Positions 37,601-46,924 are shown, counted from the first letter of the stretch. The stretch is DNA of 64,000 bases from Bacteroidetes bacterium GWB2_32_14 (GCA_001768235.1 MENK01000026.1:1-64000); one strand, 5' to 3'. A program made the numbers and translations. The notes: a model not told the origin generated them from the letters alone.

Positions 37601-37773
37601 CATTGGCTGCAGGACCGGGTTCGGTTTGGAAAAATGGACTGGCCTGGGTGTTAATCGGCGGATTGTCGAGTTCCTTGTTCCTCTCTCTTGTTATAATCCC
37701 TGTTGTGTATTACATTGCCGATAAAGGGAAAGTGAGGGTTAGTAACTGGTTTTTAAGATTTAGAACTATTTAA
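34666..37773 (+). CDS. RND-family multidrug efflux transporter (HAE1/AcrB type)
   Basis: 1035 residues, full length, with 12 expected membrane helices and two large periplasmic loops. The proton relay is intact: adjacent aspartates in GILVDDSIVV of the fourth helix and the Lys in GLVSKNAILVVDF of the tenth. N-terminal NITELSIKRPTLIVVVF and the YPGASPSEVE loop are typical of the family. It exports hydrophobic compounds using the proton gradient, with the adaptor and TolC protein encoded just upstream. Substrates cannot be told from sequence. Regulated by the adjacent TetR protein (inference from operators). Confidence 0.93.
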   Translation: MNITELSIKRPTLIVVVFATLTFLGIFSYKQLNYELLPNFAMPVITIVTVYPGASPSEVENSVSKKIEDAISTTENIDNIRSFSQENISYVVMEFKPSADADEMIQVVQRKINSIKSQLPENVTYPTITTFGMSDFPIMNIMVSSNLNPTELYDLIKHRISPELNGIKGVGEIILAGGEEREISVNVNAAKLEKYNLSLLQVTQAVIAANADYPTGKIKNTSQQMQVRLSGKYKNLEDLQNLVITNNFGLSPVRLSDVAEVRDSRKELQNINRYNGINMISVMIKKQGDANTVEVSESVRKELSKLEEIYKEQSLKFDVFSDQSVFTLEAADAVIKDLFLAILLVALVMLVFLHSLRNSLIVMVAIPASVITTFVAMYLMDFSLNMMSLLALSLSIGILVDDSIVVIENIHRHLVKGKDRVTASITGRNEIGFTALSITLVDVAVFLPMALARSIMTGVIRQFSLVIVVATLTSLFVSFTLTPLLASRMAKIENLKDRSIVKRFIDWFETLINRFSAILQSTLLWSFKHKTIVLTSAVILFVGSVSLIPSGFIGTEFIDMGDRGEIIIQMELPKYTTLEQTNAAARRVEQLVLTKPEVTSVMAQVGGTSDFVDISSGSNKAEITVKLVPKEKRKYSAPVYTQLIKNELASKIPGVKFVTSIVSPIGGSDQVPIQVAVKCANPDTLTKYGGIVLNEIKKIPGTSDVKLSVGDPNPELLVNIDKQKMADNGLTMDIVGATMQMAYSGNSDAKFRDGEYEYDINIRYDEFNRQNEKDVAGLSFVNYAGQLIRLDQFADISNNTSTPRIERNDRIECQTIYSQVFGRALGDVGNDIKEQLAKIDFPKDVTLSYEGDLKAQSDSFGSLGFALIASIIFVYLLMVALYQSYLYPFVVLFTIPLAIVGALLALALTGQTLSILTLMGLIMLIGLVSKNAILVVDFTNQLKNEGFSTVDALLQATSVRLRPILMTTFSMIIAMFPIALAAGPGSVWKNGLAWVLIGGLSSSLFLSLVIIPVVYYIADKGKVRVSNWFLRFRTI

Positions 37774-37776
37774 TCA

Positions 37777-37884
37777 GCAATCGAAAATGACATTGAAGTA
37801 ATTATTTCCCGTAACCTGAAAGATTTTCAAATTTCAAAATTACCTGTTCTGACAGATGATCAATTTATTAGCTCGATTGAATAA
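37777..37884 (+). pseudogene. C-terminal remnant of a PIN-domain (VapC-like) protein
   Basis: Directly after the RND stop codon an open stretch of 35 codons ends at TAA 37882. It encodes IEVIISRNLKDF followed by SKLPVLTDDQF. This is the ending typical of PIN-domain toxins in Bacteroidota: an acidic residue, a (V/I)-x-(T/S)-R-N-x-K-D-F strand, then a PV-x-T-x-(D/E)-(E/Q)-F tail. No start codon or N-terminal two thirds is present. It is probably debris of a toxin-antitoxin locus truncated by rearrangement next to the efflux operon. Confidence 0.6.
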
Positions 37885-37983
37885 CTGCCTGTTTACAACA
37901 TGGCATCAGAAAAAATGCGGGGAAAAGTGGTTTCTCAACAATTTTTTACTAAATTTAAACATTCAACTTGTAACTTTAAACCT

Positions 37984-38001
37984 GTCTGCCGACATGCAGA
38001 C
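37984..38001 (+). terminator. Hairpin, possible terminator
   Basis: GTCTGC (37984-37989) and GCAGAC (37996-38001) form a 6-bp stem followed by TTTTAACTT. It could end efflux-operon transcription or be part of a dispersed palindromic repeat. Confidence 0.45.
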
Positions 38002-38040
38002 TTTTAACTTAAAACTTTTAATTTTCAACTGATTTACATT

Positions 38041-38217
38041 ATGGAAAACACACAAAAAGTACTCGATGCAATGAAAAAAGCAGGTAAAGCATTAAAAGCA
38101 GGGGAGATTGCAGAAATTACAGGCCTTGATAAAAAGGAAGTAGATAAAGCTATGAATTTACTTAAAAAAGAAGATAAAATTATTTCTCCAAAAGTTTGTT
38201 TCTGGCAACCAAAATAG
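38041..38217 (+). CDS. 58-residue winged-helix DNA-binding protein
   Basis: A small gene of 58 codons from ATG 38041 to TAG 38215. The protein begins MENTQKVLDAMKKAGKALKA and has a compact helix-turn-helix (about 18-45: GEIAEITGLDKKEVDKAMNLL) and a wing-like end (KIISPKVCFWQPK). This looks like a stand-alone MarR/ArsR-type winged helix, a kind of small conserved protein seen in anaerobic bacteria and archaea. Lysine-rich and likely a DNA-binding protein, with targets unknown. It is flanked by mobile-DNA debris on both sides. Confidence 0.72.
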   Translation: MENTQKVLDAMKKAGKALKAGEIAEITGLDKKEVDKAMNLLKKEDKIISPKVCFWQPK

Positions 38218-38239
38218 AAATCCTGTTTTTTACATTTTA

Positions 38240-38263
38240 AATTCTTATATCGAACTCACGTTA
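38240..38263 (+). repeat. 24-bp dispersed repeat, copy 1
   Basis: 24 bases beginning AATTCTTATATCG and ending CTCACGTTA occur again, exactly, in inverse orientation at 63141-63164. A 7-bp inverted repeat (GTGGTTC 38282-38288 with GAACCAC 38306-38312) lies just downstream. It may be an insertion-sequence end or other footprint. Confidence 0.6.
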
Positions 38264-38346
38264 ATTAATACTGGTTAATTAGTGGTTCGATTTTTGGTAT
38301 AATCAGAACCACAGTTAATAATTATTTCAAACTAAAAATTAAAATC

Positions 38347-39309
38347 ATGAAAAATTTATTTTTAATAAGTTTACTCTTTCTGGCCAGTTTAATGGGTTTT
38401 GCTCAAACAAACGATCTGGTCATTTTTTCTGAAAAAGGAGAAGAGTTTACTCTTTTTGTTAATAGTGTAAAACAAAATGAAAATCCTGTGGCGAATGTCA
38501 AAGTAAAGGATATAATTGGCGAAAATTTTATGGTAAGGGTTAAATTTAATACGAATACAATTCCTGAAATTACCCAGAATTTTTGGACAGAAAGTAAAAA
38601 TGTCCTGATTTCTGCTGTTATTGTTCAAAATAAAAAAGGAAAGTATGTATTAAGATATATGGGAGAAACACCAAAACCTGATACTGAAAGTTCGGTTAAA
38701 GAAGGTTTCTATACTGCTCAGCCTGAAAGTGATACTGAAAATGGCAATGTTGTTATTAACATGGATATAAAGGATAATGGTGAATCTATGAATGTTAATT
38801 CAAATAATAAAGGTGAAAATGTTTCTTTAAATATGAACGTTAATGTTGATGGTGAATCCATGAATGTTACAACAAAAACAGGTAATGATAACACTACATA
38901 TAACGAAACAACCACAACTGTAGTAACAACAACTTCTACAACCACTTTCAATACAAATATTATTGAAAATGACGATAACGATAATACAGTTTCTACACCT
39001 GAAACATATTCAAGATGCACTTATGCAATGTCTGATGATGATTATAATGATGCTATAAACAGTATTACATCGAAATCGTTTGAGGATACAAAATTAACAA
39101 CGGCAAAACAAATATGTAAAAATTCTTGTATGACAGCCGGGCAAATTCGCGATATCAATAAATTATTCTCTTTTGAAGAAACCCGGCTGGAATTTGCAAA
39201 ATATGCCTATGATTTTGTATTCGATTCTTCAAAATATTATAAAGTAAATGATTCATTTTCTTTTGAATCAAGCATTGAACAATTGAATGAATATATTGAA
39301 AGTAAGTAA
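38347..39309 (+). CDS. DUF4476 domain secreted protein
   Basis: 320 residues. Signal peptide (about 1-19, ending LMGFAQ). An N-terminal beta-rich domain (about 20-105) starts TNDLVIFSEKGEEFTLF. A central low-complexity segment rich in Asn, Thr, Asp and Val follows (about 125-215, with two GESMNV units). The C-terminal helical DUF4476 domain (about 222-316) contains CTYAMSDDDYNDAINSI and YYKVNDSFSFESS. DUF4476 proteins are common in Bacteroidota and of unknown function. Monocistronic. Confidence 0.82.
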   Translation: MKNLFLISLLFLASLMGFAQTNDLVIFSEKGEEFTLFVNSVKQNENPVANVKVKDIIGENFMVRVKFNTNTIPEITQNFWTESKNVLISAVIVQNKKGKYVLRYMGETPKPDTESSVKEGFYTAQPESDTENGNVVINMDIKDNGESMNVNSNNKGENVSLNMNVNVDGESMNVTTKTGNDNTTYNETTTTVVTTTSTTTFNTNIIENDDNDNTVSTPETYSRCTYAMSDDDYNDAINSITSKSFEDTKLTTAKQICKNSCMTAGQIRDINKLFSFEETRLEFAKYAYDFVFDSSKYYKVNDSFSFESSIEQLNEYIESK

Positions 39310-39320
39310 GAATTAATCTT

Positions 39321-39357
39321 AAAAAAGAAGGGGGCTGTCTCAAAAGTCCCCTTTTTT
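39321..39357 (+). terminator. Terminator after the DUF4476 gene, overlapping a MITE-like end
   Basis: A6 then GGGG (about 39330-39334) pairs with CCCC (39348-39351) followed by T6. The hairpin coincides with the left end of the 39331-39487 element. Confidence 0.65.
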
Positions 39358-39487
39358 AATGTTTACACTTCAGCGAGCCTGGTGTAACGTGTTGATTATT
39401 ATGATGTTGTCATATTGAGCCCGCCTGTCGAACTTTTCTCTTGCGGGGCAAAAATATGAACAACATGAACGCTTTTGAGACAGCTCC
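39331..39487. mobile_element. MITE-like element with 16-bp terminal inverted repeats
   Basis: The left end GGGGCTGTCTCAAAAG (39331-39346) and the complement of the right end (39472-39487) agree at 15 of 16 bases, and A-rich flanks extend the symmetry. The 157-bp interior has no gene. Ends of the GGGCTGTCTCAAAA type are characteristic of some insertion-sequence families, so this looks like a non-autonomous derivative. It lies between the DUF4476 and ferredoxin genes, 5 bases from the latter's stop codon. Confidence 0.65.
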
Positions 39488-39492
39488 TTTTT

Positions 39493-39684
39493 TTAACAAT
39501 TTGAACATTGAAATGCCATACACGACCTGGTACAAATTCCACAACCGGTACACTTGCTATAATCAATTTCGGGTGCACTAAACGGGCTTTTTTGTATAAT
39601 TGCCCCGACCGGGCACACACTAACTGATGGGCATCTGTGATTTTGCGGGCAAAATTGCTCTTTTACAACTATATTTCTTTTCAT
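39493..39684 (-). CDS. Small 4Fe-4S ferredoxin-like protein
   Basis: 63 residues. A complete CxxCxxCxxxC set is present at Cys45, Cys48, Cys51 and Cys55, within KCTGCGICTRSC, and should bind one 4Fe-4S cluster. The N-terminal half has Cys12, Cys18 and Cys24-Pro with widened spacing instead of the standard first-cluster motif, plus Cys60 and Cys63 at the end. It may carry two unusual clusters or one. An electron carrier role is likely, with partners unknown. The gene has an upstream AT-rich gap and a MITE-like element just after its stop. Confidence 0.75.
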   Translation of the reverse strand: MKRNIVVKEQFCPQNHRCPSVSVCPVGAIIQKSPFSAPEIDYSKCTGCGICTRSCMAFQCSNC

Positions 39685-39773
39685 TTCTCTGGTTAATTTT
39701 ATTTCAGGATGCGAAATTAATAAGAAAAATTTAATATTGCAATATATACATATATAGATTTATTGCAAATATT

Positions 39774-40304
39774 TTAATAAACTAATTTATAGAGTTTTTT
39801 AAGTAATTTTTCACCACGATTTTTAAAGCCCGGAGTACTATCTTCAAACTGATTTTCTATAACAGCAATGAGTTCGCTGGCTAAAACAGGTTCAATTACC
39901 ACGTAATTATATATAATTTCCATTGCAAACATTTTAACAGCAGTTGGGTTTACAGCATCTTCAAGCCAATTAAAGCAACGATCGATTAATATTCCCAGGC
40001 GGTCTTCATCAAGTTCACGTAAATCAATAGTTGACAAAATTTTAAGACTATGTCTCCGTTGATTATCTTTTTTAGTTTCGGGTAAAAAGTCTATCAAATG
40101 ATTAATATACGTGTTAATTAAATGAGGGTATTTTAACCAGACAGTTTCTACAACCCAAAATGCACGGCCCGAAACATGGGTTTCATCAGATAATGCCACA
40201 TCCATTATTTCTTTAAAAAGTTTCTCATCATACCCAATCACAGAAGCTATATAATCAGTATTCCGCTTCGAAAGTTCTGCCGACAGTTGTTCCCTGAAAT
40301 TCAT
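39774..40304 (-). CDS. Conserved hypothetical all-helical (HEAT-like) protein
   Basis: 176 residues from ATG 40304 (MNFREQLSAELSKRN). The longer frame to 40379 adds a hydrophobic segment not expected for a soluble helical protein, so the internal Met is preferred. The whole sequence is predicted helical, with paired helices of HEAT or armadillo character (for example YDEKLFKEIMDVALSDE, AVKMFAMEIIYNYVV and ELIAVIENQF). No catalytic motif seen. It may act as an adaptor, but no function is assigned. Divergent from msrA. Confidence 0.65.
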   Translation of the reverse strand: MNFREQLSAELSKRNTDYIASVIGYDEKLFKEIMDVALSDETHVSGRAFWVVETVWLKYPHLINTYINHLIDFLPETKKDNQRRHSLKILSTIDLRELDEDRLGILIDRCFNWLEDAVNPTAVKMFAMEIIYNYVVIEPVLASELIAVIENQFEDSTPGFKNRGEKLLKKLYKLVY

Positions 40305-40413
40305 CAATGTGTATTTAGTAAATTGGTTTAAAATTACAAAAATCAAAAAAATATCAATTCTAAAAGGGTAATTAAACAATATTTTATTCAGGCTGTTTAA
40401 TATAAAATAATAA

Positions 40414-41022
40414 ATGATGCAAATGAAATCAGTTGTAATAAGTATTCTTTTATTATCAGGTATTTATAATTCATCTTTACAAAAAAATAAAAATATGGAA
40501 ATTGCAACATTCGGATCAGGATGTTTTTGGTGTAGTGATGCTATTTTTAAGCAATTAAATGGTGTTGAATCGGTTGTTTCAGGATATTCAGGCGGTAAAA
40601 CCAAAAATCCATCGTATAACGATGTTTGTTCCGGAGAAACAGGACATGCCGAAGTAATACAAATTACATTTAACCCCGGAATAATTGCTTATAAAGATTT
40701 GCTTGAAGTTTTTTGGCAAACACACGATCCAACTTCACTTAACAGGCAGGGAGCCGACGTGGGAACACAATACAGGTCTGTAATTTTTTTTCATAACCAG
40801 CAACAAAAGGAATTGGCTGAAGATTACAAGAAAAAACTTGAAGAAGTGAAAATATTTAATAAACCCATTGTTACCGAAATTAGCCCGTTGATAAATTTTT
40901 ATCCGGCAGAAAAATATCACCAGGATTATTATAACAACAATAAGTTCCAGCCCTATTGTTCATTCACAATTACACCTAAACTGGATAAGTTTAAAAAGGT
41001 ATTTCGTGAAAAAATAAAATAA
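40414..41022 (+). CDS. msrA: Peptide methionine sulfoxide reductase MsrA (exported)
   Basis: 202 residues. The active-site motif GCFWC is at 36-40 with nucleophile Cys37, and GYSGG and HAEVIQI follow in the family order. The HQDYY segment and Cys in QPYCSF near the C-terminus fit MsrA. A short hydrophobic N-terminal segment (about 5-19) suggests export or membrane anchoring. Met28 would give a cytosolic form. It reduces methionine-S-sulfoxide in proteins. It is divergent from the helical protein gene. Confidence 0.93.
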   Translation: MMQMKSVVISILLLSGIYNSSLQKNKNMEIATFGSGCFWCSDAIFKQLNGVESVVSGYSGGKTKNPSYNDVCSGETGHAEVIQITFNPGIIAYKDLLEVFWQTHDPTSLNRQGADVGTQYRSVIFFHNQQQKELAEDYKKKLEEVKIFNKPIVTEISPLINFYPAEKYHQDYYNNNKFQPYCSFTITPKLDKFKKVFREKIK

Positions 41023-41114
41023 TAGTCGGTTTATTTAAACTCTTTTTTGGTAAACAATTTATGCCTAAAAAGTGTTTATTTTTCAAATAATTATGAATAT
41101 TGAGAAGAATATTT

Positions 41115-41122
41115 TAAATTTG
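41115..41122 (+). promoter_or_regulatory. Probable promoter -7 element of the cold-shock gene
   Basis: TAAATTTG matches TAnnTTTG exactly. TATG (3 of 4 to TTTG) lies 19 bases upstream at 41092-41095. The ATG follows 23 bases downstream. Confidence 0.55.
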
Positions 41123-41145
41123 CTTAAATTTTTTAATTAAACATC

Positions 41146-41337
41146 ATGAAAGAAGGAATAGTAAAATTTTTCAATGAAACCAAAGGTTTCGGATTTATCA
41201 AAGACAAAGAATCAAACAATGAATACTTTGTTCATGTTTCAGGCCTAATTGACAAAATTAAAGAAAACGATGAAGTTACTTTTGATTTACAAGAAGGTAA
41301 AAAAGGATTGAACGCTGTAAATGTTAAACGAGCATAG
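41146..41337 (+). CDS. Cold-shock domain protein (CspA family)
   Basis: 63 residues, a single OB-fold cold-shock domain with RNP1 KGFGFI (13-18) and RNP2-like YFVHVS (27-32). It binds single-stranded RNA or DNA and melts RNA structure. Monocistronic, with a promoter candidate upstream and a very strong palindromic terminator downstream. Confidence 0.95.
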   Translation: MKEGIVKFFNETKGFGFIKDKESNNEYFVHVSGLIDKIKENDEVTFDLQEGKKGLNAVNVKRA

Positions 41338-41370
41338 TTTTTAATATTATTTGTTTCAATTGAAATCCTG

Positions 41371-41400
41371 ACAGCTTCAAAATTTTGAAGCTGTTTTTTT
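41371..41400 (+). terminator. Intrinsic terminator of the cold-shock gene
   Basis: Perfect 24-bp palindrome (41371-41394, ACAGCTTCAAAA and its complement) followed by a run of T. Confidence 0.9.
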
Positions 41401-41431
41401 ATCTTTATATTTTAATTCGATTAACAATATT

Positions 41432-42604
41432 ATGGAAAACGTATTGATAAAATATTTAGCTTTTCCTGCTGCTACAAAAGAAGTTTATAAAAGAGGCGAA
41501 GAAATTATTAAAAAGAACCTTCCTGATTTTAATTTTCAGAACTCAGAAATATCCCCGGAAATACTGTTCATTCTTACAGGAGGTTCTGAAAATCAGGCTA
41601 AGAAAATAATTGATAACAGCTCATGTATTCTGCTTTTAGCAATGAATGAAAATAACAGTTATGCTGCCGCAACTGAAATTAAAGCTTATTGCAATCAAAA
41701 GAATATTTTATCAATTCTGCTTAACCTTGATACTGAAAAAGATATTTTATCAAAAATTGAATTTTATTTACAATTTAAAAAAGCAATAACAAATTTAAGA
41801 AACTGTAAACTTGGGCTCGTTGGAAATGTTTCAGAATGGCTTATTGCATCTGATGTACATGACGAAGTATTAAAGAATAAATTGGGAATTCAATTGAAGC
41901 GAATAGATTGGAAAAATTACAAGCTTTATTCTGAATTTGATGTTAATCCTGATTTTATCAGCCATTTTAAAAATACTGGCAAGTTTGATTTAAGCGATTC
42001 TTCTAAAGTGTATAATTTGCTCTTGAATATTATAAAAGAAAATAAGCTTGATGCAATTACTGTTGAATGTTTTCCTTTGGTCAGGGAACACTCGGTAACA
42101 GCTTGCCTTGCATTGTCAAAATTAAATACTGATAATTTACCTGCAGGATGCGAAGGCGATTTAACCAGCATTATAGGAATGATAATTGCAAAAGAGCTTA
42201 CAGGCCAAATTCCCTGGATGGCTAATTTAGTGTCATTGAATACTTATTCTGCTTTTTTTGCACATTGCACAATTGCCACGAATCTTGTTTCAGAATATAA
42301 AATTGATACACATTTTGAAACGAATACCGGTACAGCTGTTCAGGGTGAATTTAATGCAAACGCAGTAACCATTTTCAGGTTAGATAAAAACATCGAACAG
42401 GCATTTATTTCTTGCGGGGAAATTGTTAGTAAACCAAATAAGGATGATGCCTGCAGAACTCAAATAGAAGTTAAGCTTACCAAAGGAGATATCGGGTTAC
42501 TTAAAAATAATCCCTTGGGGAATCATCACTTAATACTTCCGGGTGATTATAAAGAAATTTTTGAATTCTTTTGTAAGATGCTGAAAATAAAAATATTGGA
42601 GTAA
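41432..42604 (+). CDS. L-fucose/L-arabinose isomerase-fold protein
   Basis: 390 residues. The middle segment ITVECFPLVREHSVTACLAL followed by LPAGCEGDLTSIIGM is typical of the fucose/arabinose isomerase superfamily, where acidic residues bind the metal. A NLVSLN strand and a HFETNTGTAVQGEF segment follow. It is shorter than FucI (about 590) and AraA (about 500) and resembles the shorter unassigned members. Sugar-metabolism partners are absent from the neighbourhood, so the substrate is not predicted. It may not be an isomerase. It lies between the cold-shock gene and the convergent lpoB-like gene. Confidence 0.72.
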   Translation: MENVLIKYLAFPAATKEVYKRGEEIIKKNLPDFNFQNSEISPEILFILTGGSENQAKKIIDNSSCILLLAMNENNSYAAATEIKAYCNQKNILSILLNLDTEKDILSKIEFYLQFKKAITNLRNCKLGLVGNVSEWLIASDVHDEVLKNKLGIQLKRIDWKNYKLYSEFDVNPDFISHFKNTGKFDLSDSSKVYNLLLNIIKENKLDAITVECFPLVREHSVTACLALSKLNTDNLPAGCEGDLTSIIGMIIAKELTGQIPWMANLVSLNTYSAFFAHCTIATNLVSEYKIDTHFETNTGTAVQGEFNANAVTIFRLDKNIEQAFISCGEIVSKPNKDDACRTQIEVKLTKGDIGLLKNNPLGNHHLILPGDYKEIFEFFCKMLKIKILE

Positions 42605-42629
42605 ATATTAAACCGGGAGTAAAGAAGTA

Positions 42630-43217
42630 TTATTCCGTTATTTGTTTTATTAACGATTTATTTCCAATCCAGACTTCCGACCTGGTTTCAAGATTAACAA
42701 GTTCAAGTTGAATGGCATAATGTATGAACTTATTTTTTTTATGTATCCCGGGTGTTGAAATTACATTCCCGTTAATAATAAAATCTGCACCTTGTTCAAT
42801 ACCCCATTTTATTAATGTTTCAAAACAATCGGATTCTGATTTACCTGCAATTCGTGTATATAGTTCATTTCGCTTATTGTTGGTCTGAATTAATCTGGCA
42901 GTATTATATTTTAATATTGAACGTTCAATATCTTTAATAAATACGAGTGAATCAATAGTTTCGTTTCCTGAATTAGTTACATTGCCAACGATTAGTATTG
43001 GCCGCAAATTTTTATGAACATTCATGTATTCTTTTAACCACGTGTCATTTAAAAGTTCTTTTATTAAATCTTCTGATAATGTTCGTGAATCGTTATTGTT
43101 CCAATAACCGGATTGCAGAACTGGTTCTTTATTTACAGGAACAACGGTTTTCTTGCCTGATGAACAAGAATACAAAATAACTATTAAAAAAAGCAGTAAT
43201 TTAATGCCATTAGACAT
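42630..43217 (-). CDS. LpoB-like penicillin-binding protein activator lipoprotein
   Basis: 195 residues. Signal peptide with lipobox LYSC (Cys18). The mature part begins with SGYWNNNDSRTLSEDL and contains RPILIVGNVTNSGNETID, the signature of the LpoB family. In E. coli LpoB crosses the periplasm and activates PBP1b. A GADFIINGNV strand matches the family's central sheet. It lies 50 bases downstream of dapA, which makes the peptidoglycan precursor diaminopimelate, so it could be the last gene of the ligA-DUF6913-dapA run. Confidence 0.8.
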   Translation of the reverse strand: MSNGIKLLLFLIVILYSCSSGKKTVVPVNKEPVLQSGYWNNNDSRTLSEDLIKELLNDTWLKEYMNVHKNLRPILIVGNVTNSGNETIDSLVFIKDIERSILKYNTARLIQTNNKRNELYTRIAGKSESDCFETLIKWGIEQGADFIINGNVISTPGIHKKNKFIHYAIQLELVNLETRSEVWIGNKSLIKQITE

Positions 43218-43267
43218 AGTAACGTTGTTTACATGAATTGAACCAATTGGAAACCTTATTTTAGTGT

Positions 43268-44155
43268 TTACGATTTAATTTTTTTAATCAGTTCTCCAAT
43301 TTTATGGTTTGTTTTTTCACTTACAGACACAAGCGGTAAACGAAGGTTGTTTTCAATAATACCCAAACTTGAAAGAGCTGCTTTAACACCTGCAGGATTG
43401 CCTTCAATAAATAATTGTTCAGTAAATTCGAGTAGTTTATAATGTAGTTTCTGAGCTTCTGTAATATTATGAACCAGGGCAAGTTGTACCATTTGCGAAA
43501 ATTCTTTGGGCATTGCATTGGCAACAACTGAGATTACTCCTGAAAATCCTAATGCAATAAGAGGAAGAGTTAGTGCGTCCTCGCCAGAAATTATCATAAA
43601 ATCTTCTGGTTTGTCTTTAACCAGATACATGGCTTGTGTAAAATCTCCGGAAGCTTCTTTTACCGCAATAATATTTTTTACATCGTGTGCTAAACGTAAA
43701 GTGGTTTCTGCTTTCATATTTACACCTGTTCTGCCCGGCACATTATACAAAATAACTGGTTTGGGACTTACCTCTGCAATTGATTTATAATGCTCATACA
43801 ATCCTTGTTGGCTCGGTTTATTGTAATATGGTGTAACAGAAAGTACTGCATCAATTTTTGACAAATCGGTTTTTGAAACCTTCTCAATAATTGCAGAAGT
43901 ATTGTTCCCTCCAATTCCTAAAACTAAGGGTAACCTGTTGTTTACTTTAGAAATAATAAATTTTGTAAGTTCCGATTTTTCATTATCCGATTGGGTTACC
44001 GACTCACCCGTAGTACCAAGAATTACAAGGTAATTTATCCCGTTTTGTATAAGAAATTCAATGTGTTTTTCTAATGCAGGGTAATCTATGCTTTTATCTT
44101 TTTTAAAAGGTGTTACAATAGCCACACCTGTTCCTGAAAATTTATTTTGGCTCAT
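43268..44155 (-). CDS. dapA: 4-hydroxy-tetrahydrodipicolinate synthase
   Basis: 295 residues, a TIM barrel of normal length. GTTGES (47-52, Thr48), YYNKP with Tyr111, Tyr137 in YNVPGRTG and the Schiff-base Lys166 in VKEASG give the complete active site. It condenses pyruvate with aspartate semialdehyde, the first committed step to diaminopimelate and lysine. Starts 11 bases after the DUF6913 gene. Confidence 0.95.
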   Translation of the reverse strand: MSQNKFSGTGVAIVTPFKKDKSIDYPALEKHIEFLIQNGINYLVILGTTGESVTQSDNEKSELTKFIISKVNNRLPLVLGIGGNNTSAIIEKVSKTDLSKIDAVLSVTPYYNKPSQQGLYEHYKSIAEVSPKPVILYNVPGRTGVNMKAETTLRLAHDVKNIIAVKEASGDFTQAMYLVKDKPEDFMIISGEDALTLPLIALGFSGVISVVANAMPKEFSQMVQLALVHNITEAQKLHYKLLEFTEQLFIEGNPAGVKAALSSLGIIENNLRLPLVSVSEKTNHKIGELIKKIKS

Positions 44156-44166
44156 TGTTTCTGTTT

Positions 44167-44721
44167 TTATTCGTTTCCTTTGTTATTAATCATGGCTAAA
44201 TAATGCTTAATCTGTTCAATTAAAAAATTAACAGATTTATTTTTTTCTATATTAAACATTAAATCATAATCAGAATTTTCTTTTGTCTCTAGTCCTATTT
44301 TAAAGGAAGCATTTGAAAGTACACTGACAAAATGAAGAGGAAAGTGGATGTTTGTGCTTAAATCGAACAATAAATCGAATTTATTATTCATAAACTTGTT
44401 TAAAGAAACATTTTTAGGTATGTAATACCAGTTTAAATCATTATTCGAGAAGAAATTGATATTACTGTGAAGTAAAAATTTATCCGGTATTTTTTTCCCG
44501 GGAATATAACCTAAAGCTGTAACAGAAATATTTTTTGATTTTAAGAGAATGGCAAATTCTTTTATTGCTTCGAATGATTGTTCATCGGGATTAGAAAAAA
44601 GAATACCTGCTGTTTTTGCATTATCTAAATTAAAAAACCGGCTTTTTCTTTTAAAGCTCTTTAACTTGGATTTTAAATGACATTCTCCAAGATAAATTTT
44701 AAATTGTTCAATCTTATTCAC
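44167..44721 (-). CDS. DUF6913-type conserved Bacteroidota protein
   Basis: 184 residues of unknown function with alternating strand/helix character (AGILFSNPDEQSFEAIKEF, then ISVTALGYIPGK, then FDLLFDLSTNIHFPLHFV). The conserved region near FDLLFDLS and the position between ligA and dapA match the small conserved Bacteroidota family annotated DUF6913. The fold resembles part of a nucleotide- or sugar-binding domain, but no motif allows a function call. Confidence 0.65.
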   Translation of the reverse strand: MNKIEQFKIYLGECHLKSKLKSFKRKSRFFNLDNAKTAGILFSNPDEQSFEAIKEFAILLKSKNISVTALGYIPGKKIPDKFLLHSNINFFSNNDLNWYYIPKNVSLNKFMNNKFDLLFDLSTNIHFPLHFVSVLSNASFKIGLETKENSDYDLMFNIEKNKSVNFLIEQIKHYLAMINNKGNE

Positions 44722-44761
44722 AGTACGTAGTGTGTTAGTAAAATTTTGTTAAAGGTAAAAA

Positions 44762-46777
<2,016 letters not shown>

Positions 46778-46924
46778 TTATTAGTAAAACAAAAATACAA
46801 ATGTTATTTATAAAATAACAGGCATAAATTTTTTTATGTAAAAGTTAATAGAAACAATATTTTTAAAATGTTTAATTTTGATAAAAATGATTTCTATTTT
46901 TGAATTGTAAATAATTTGTGACAA

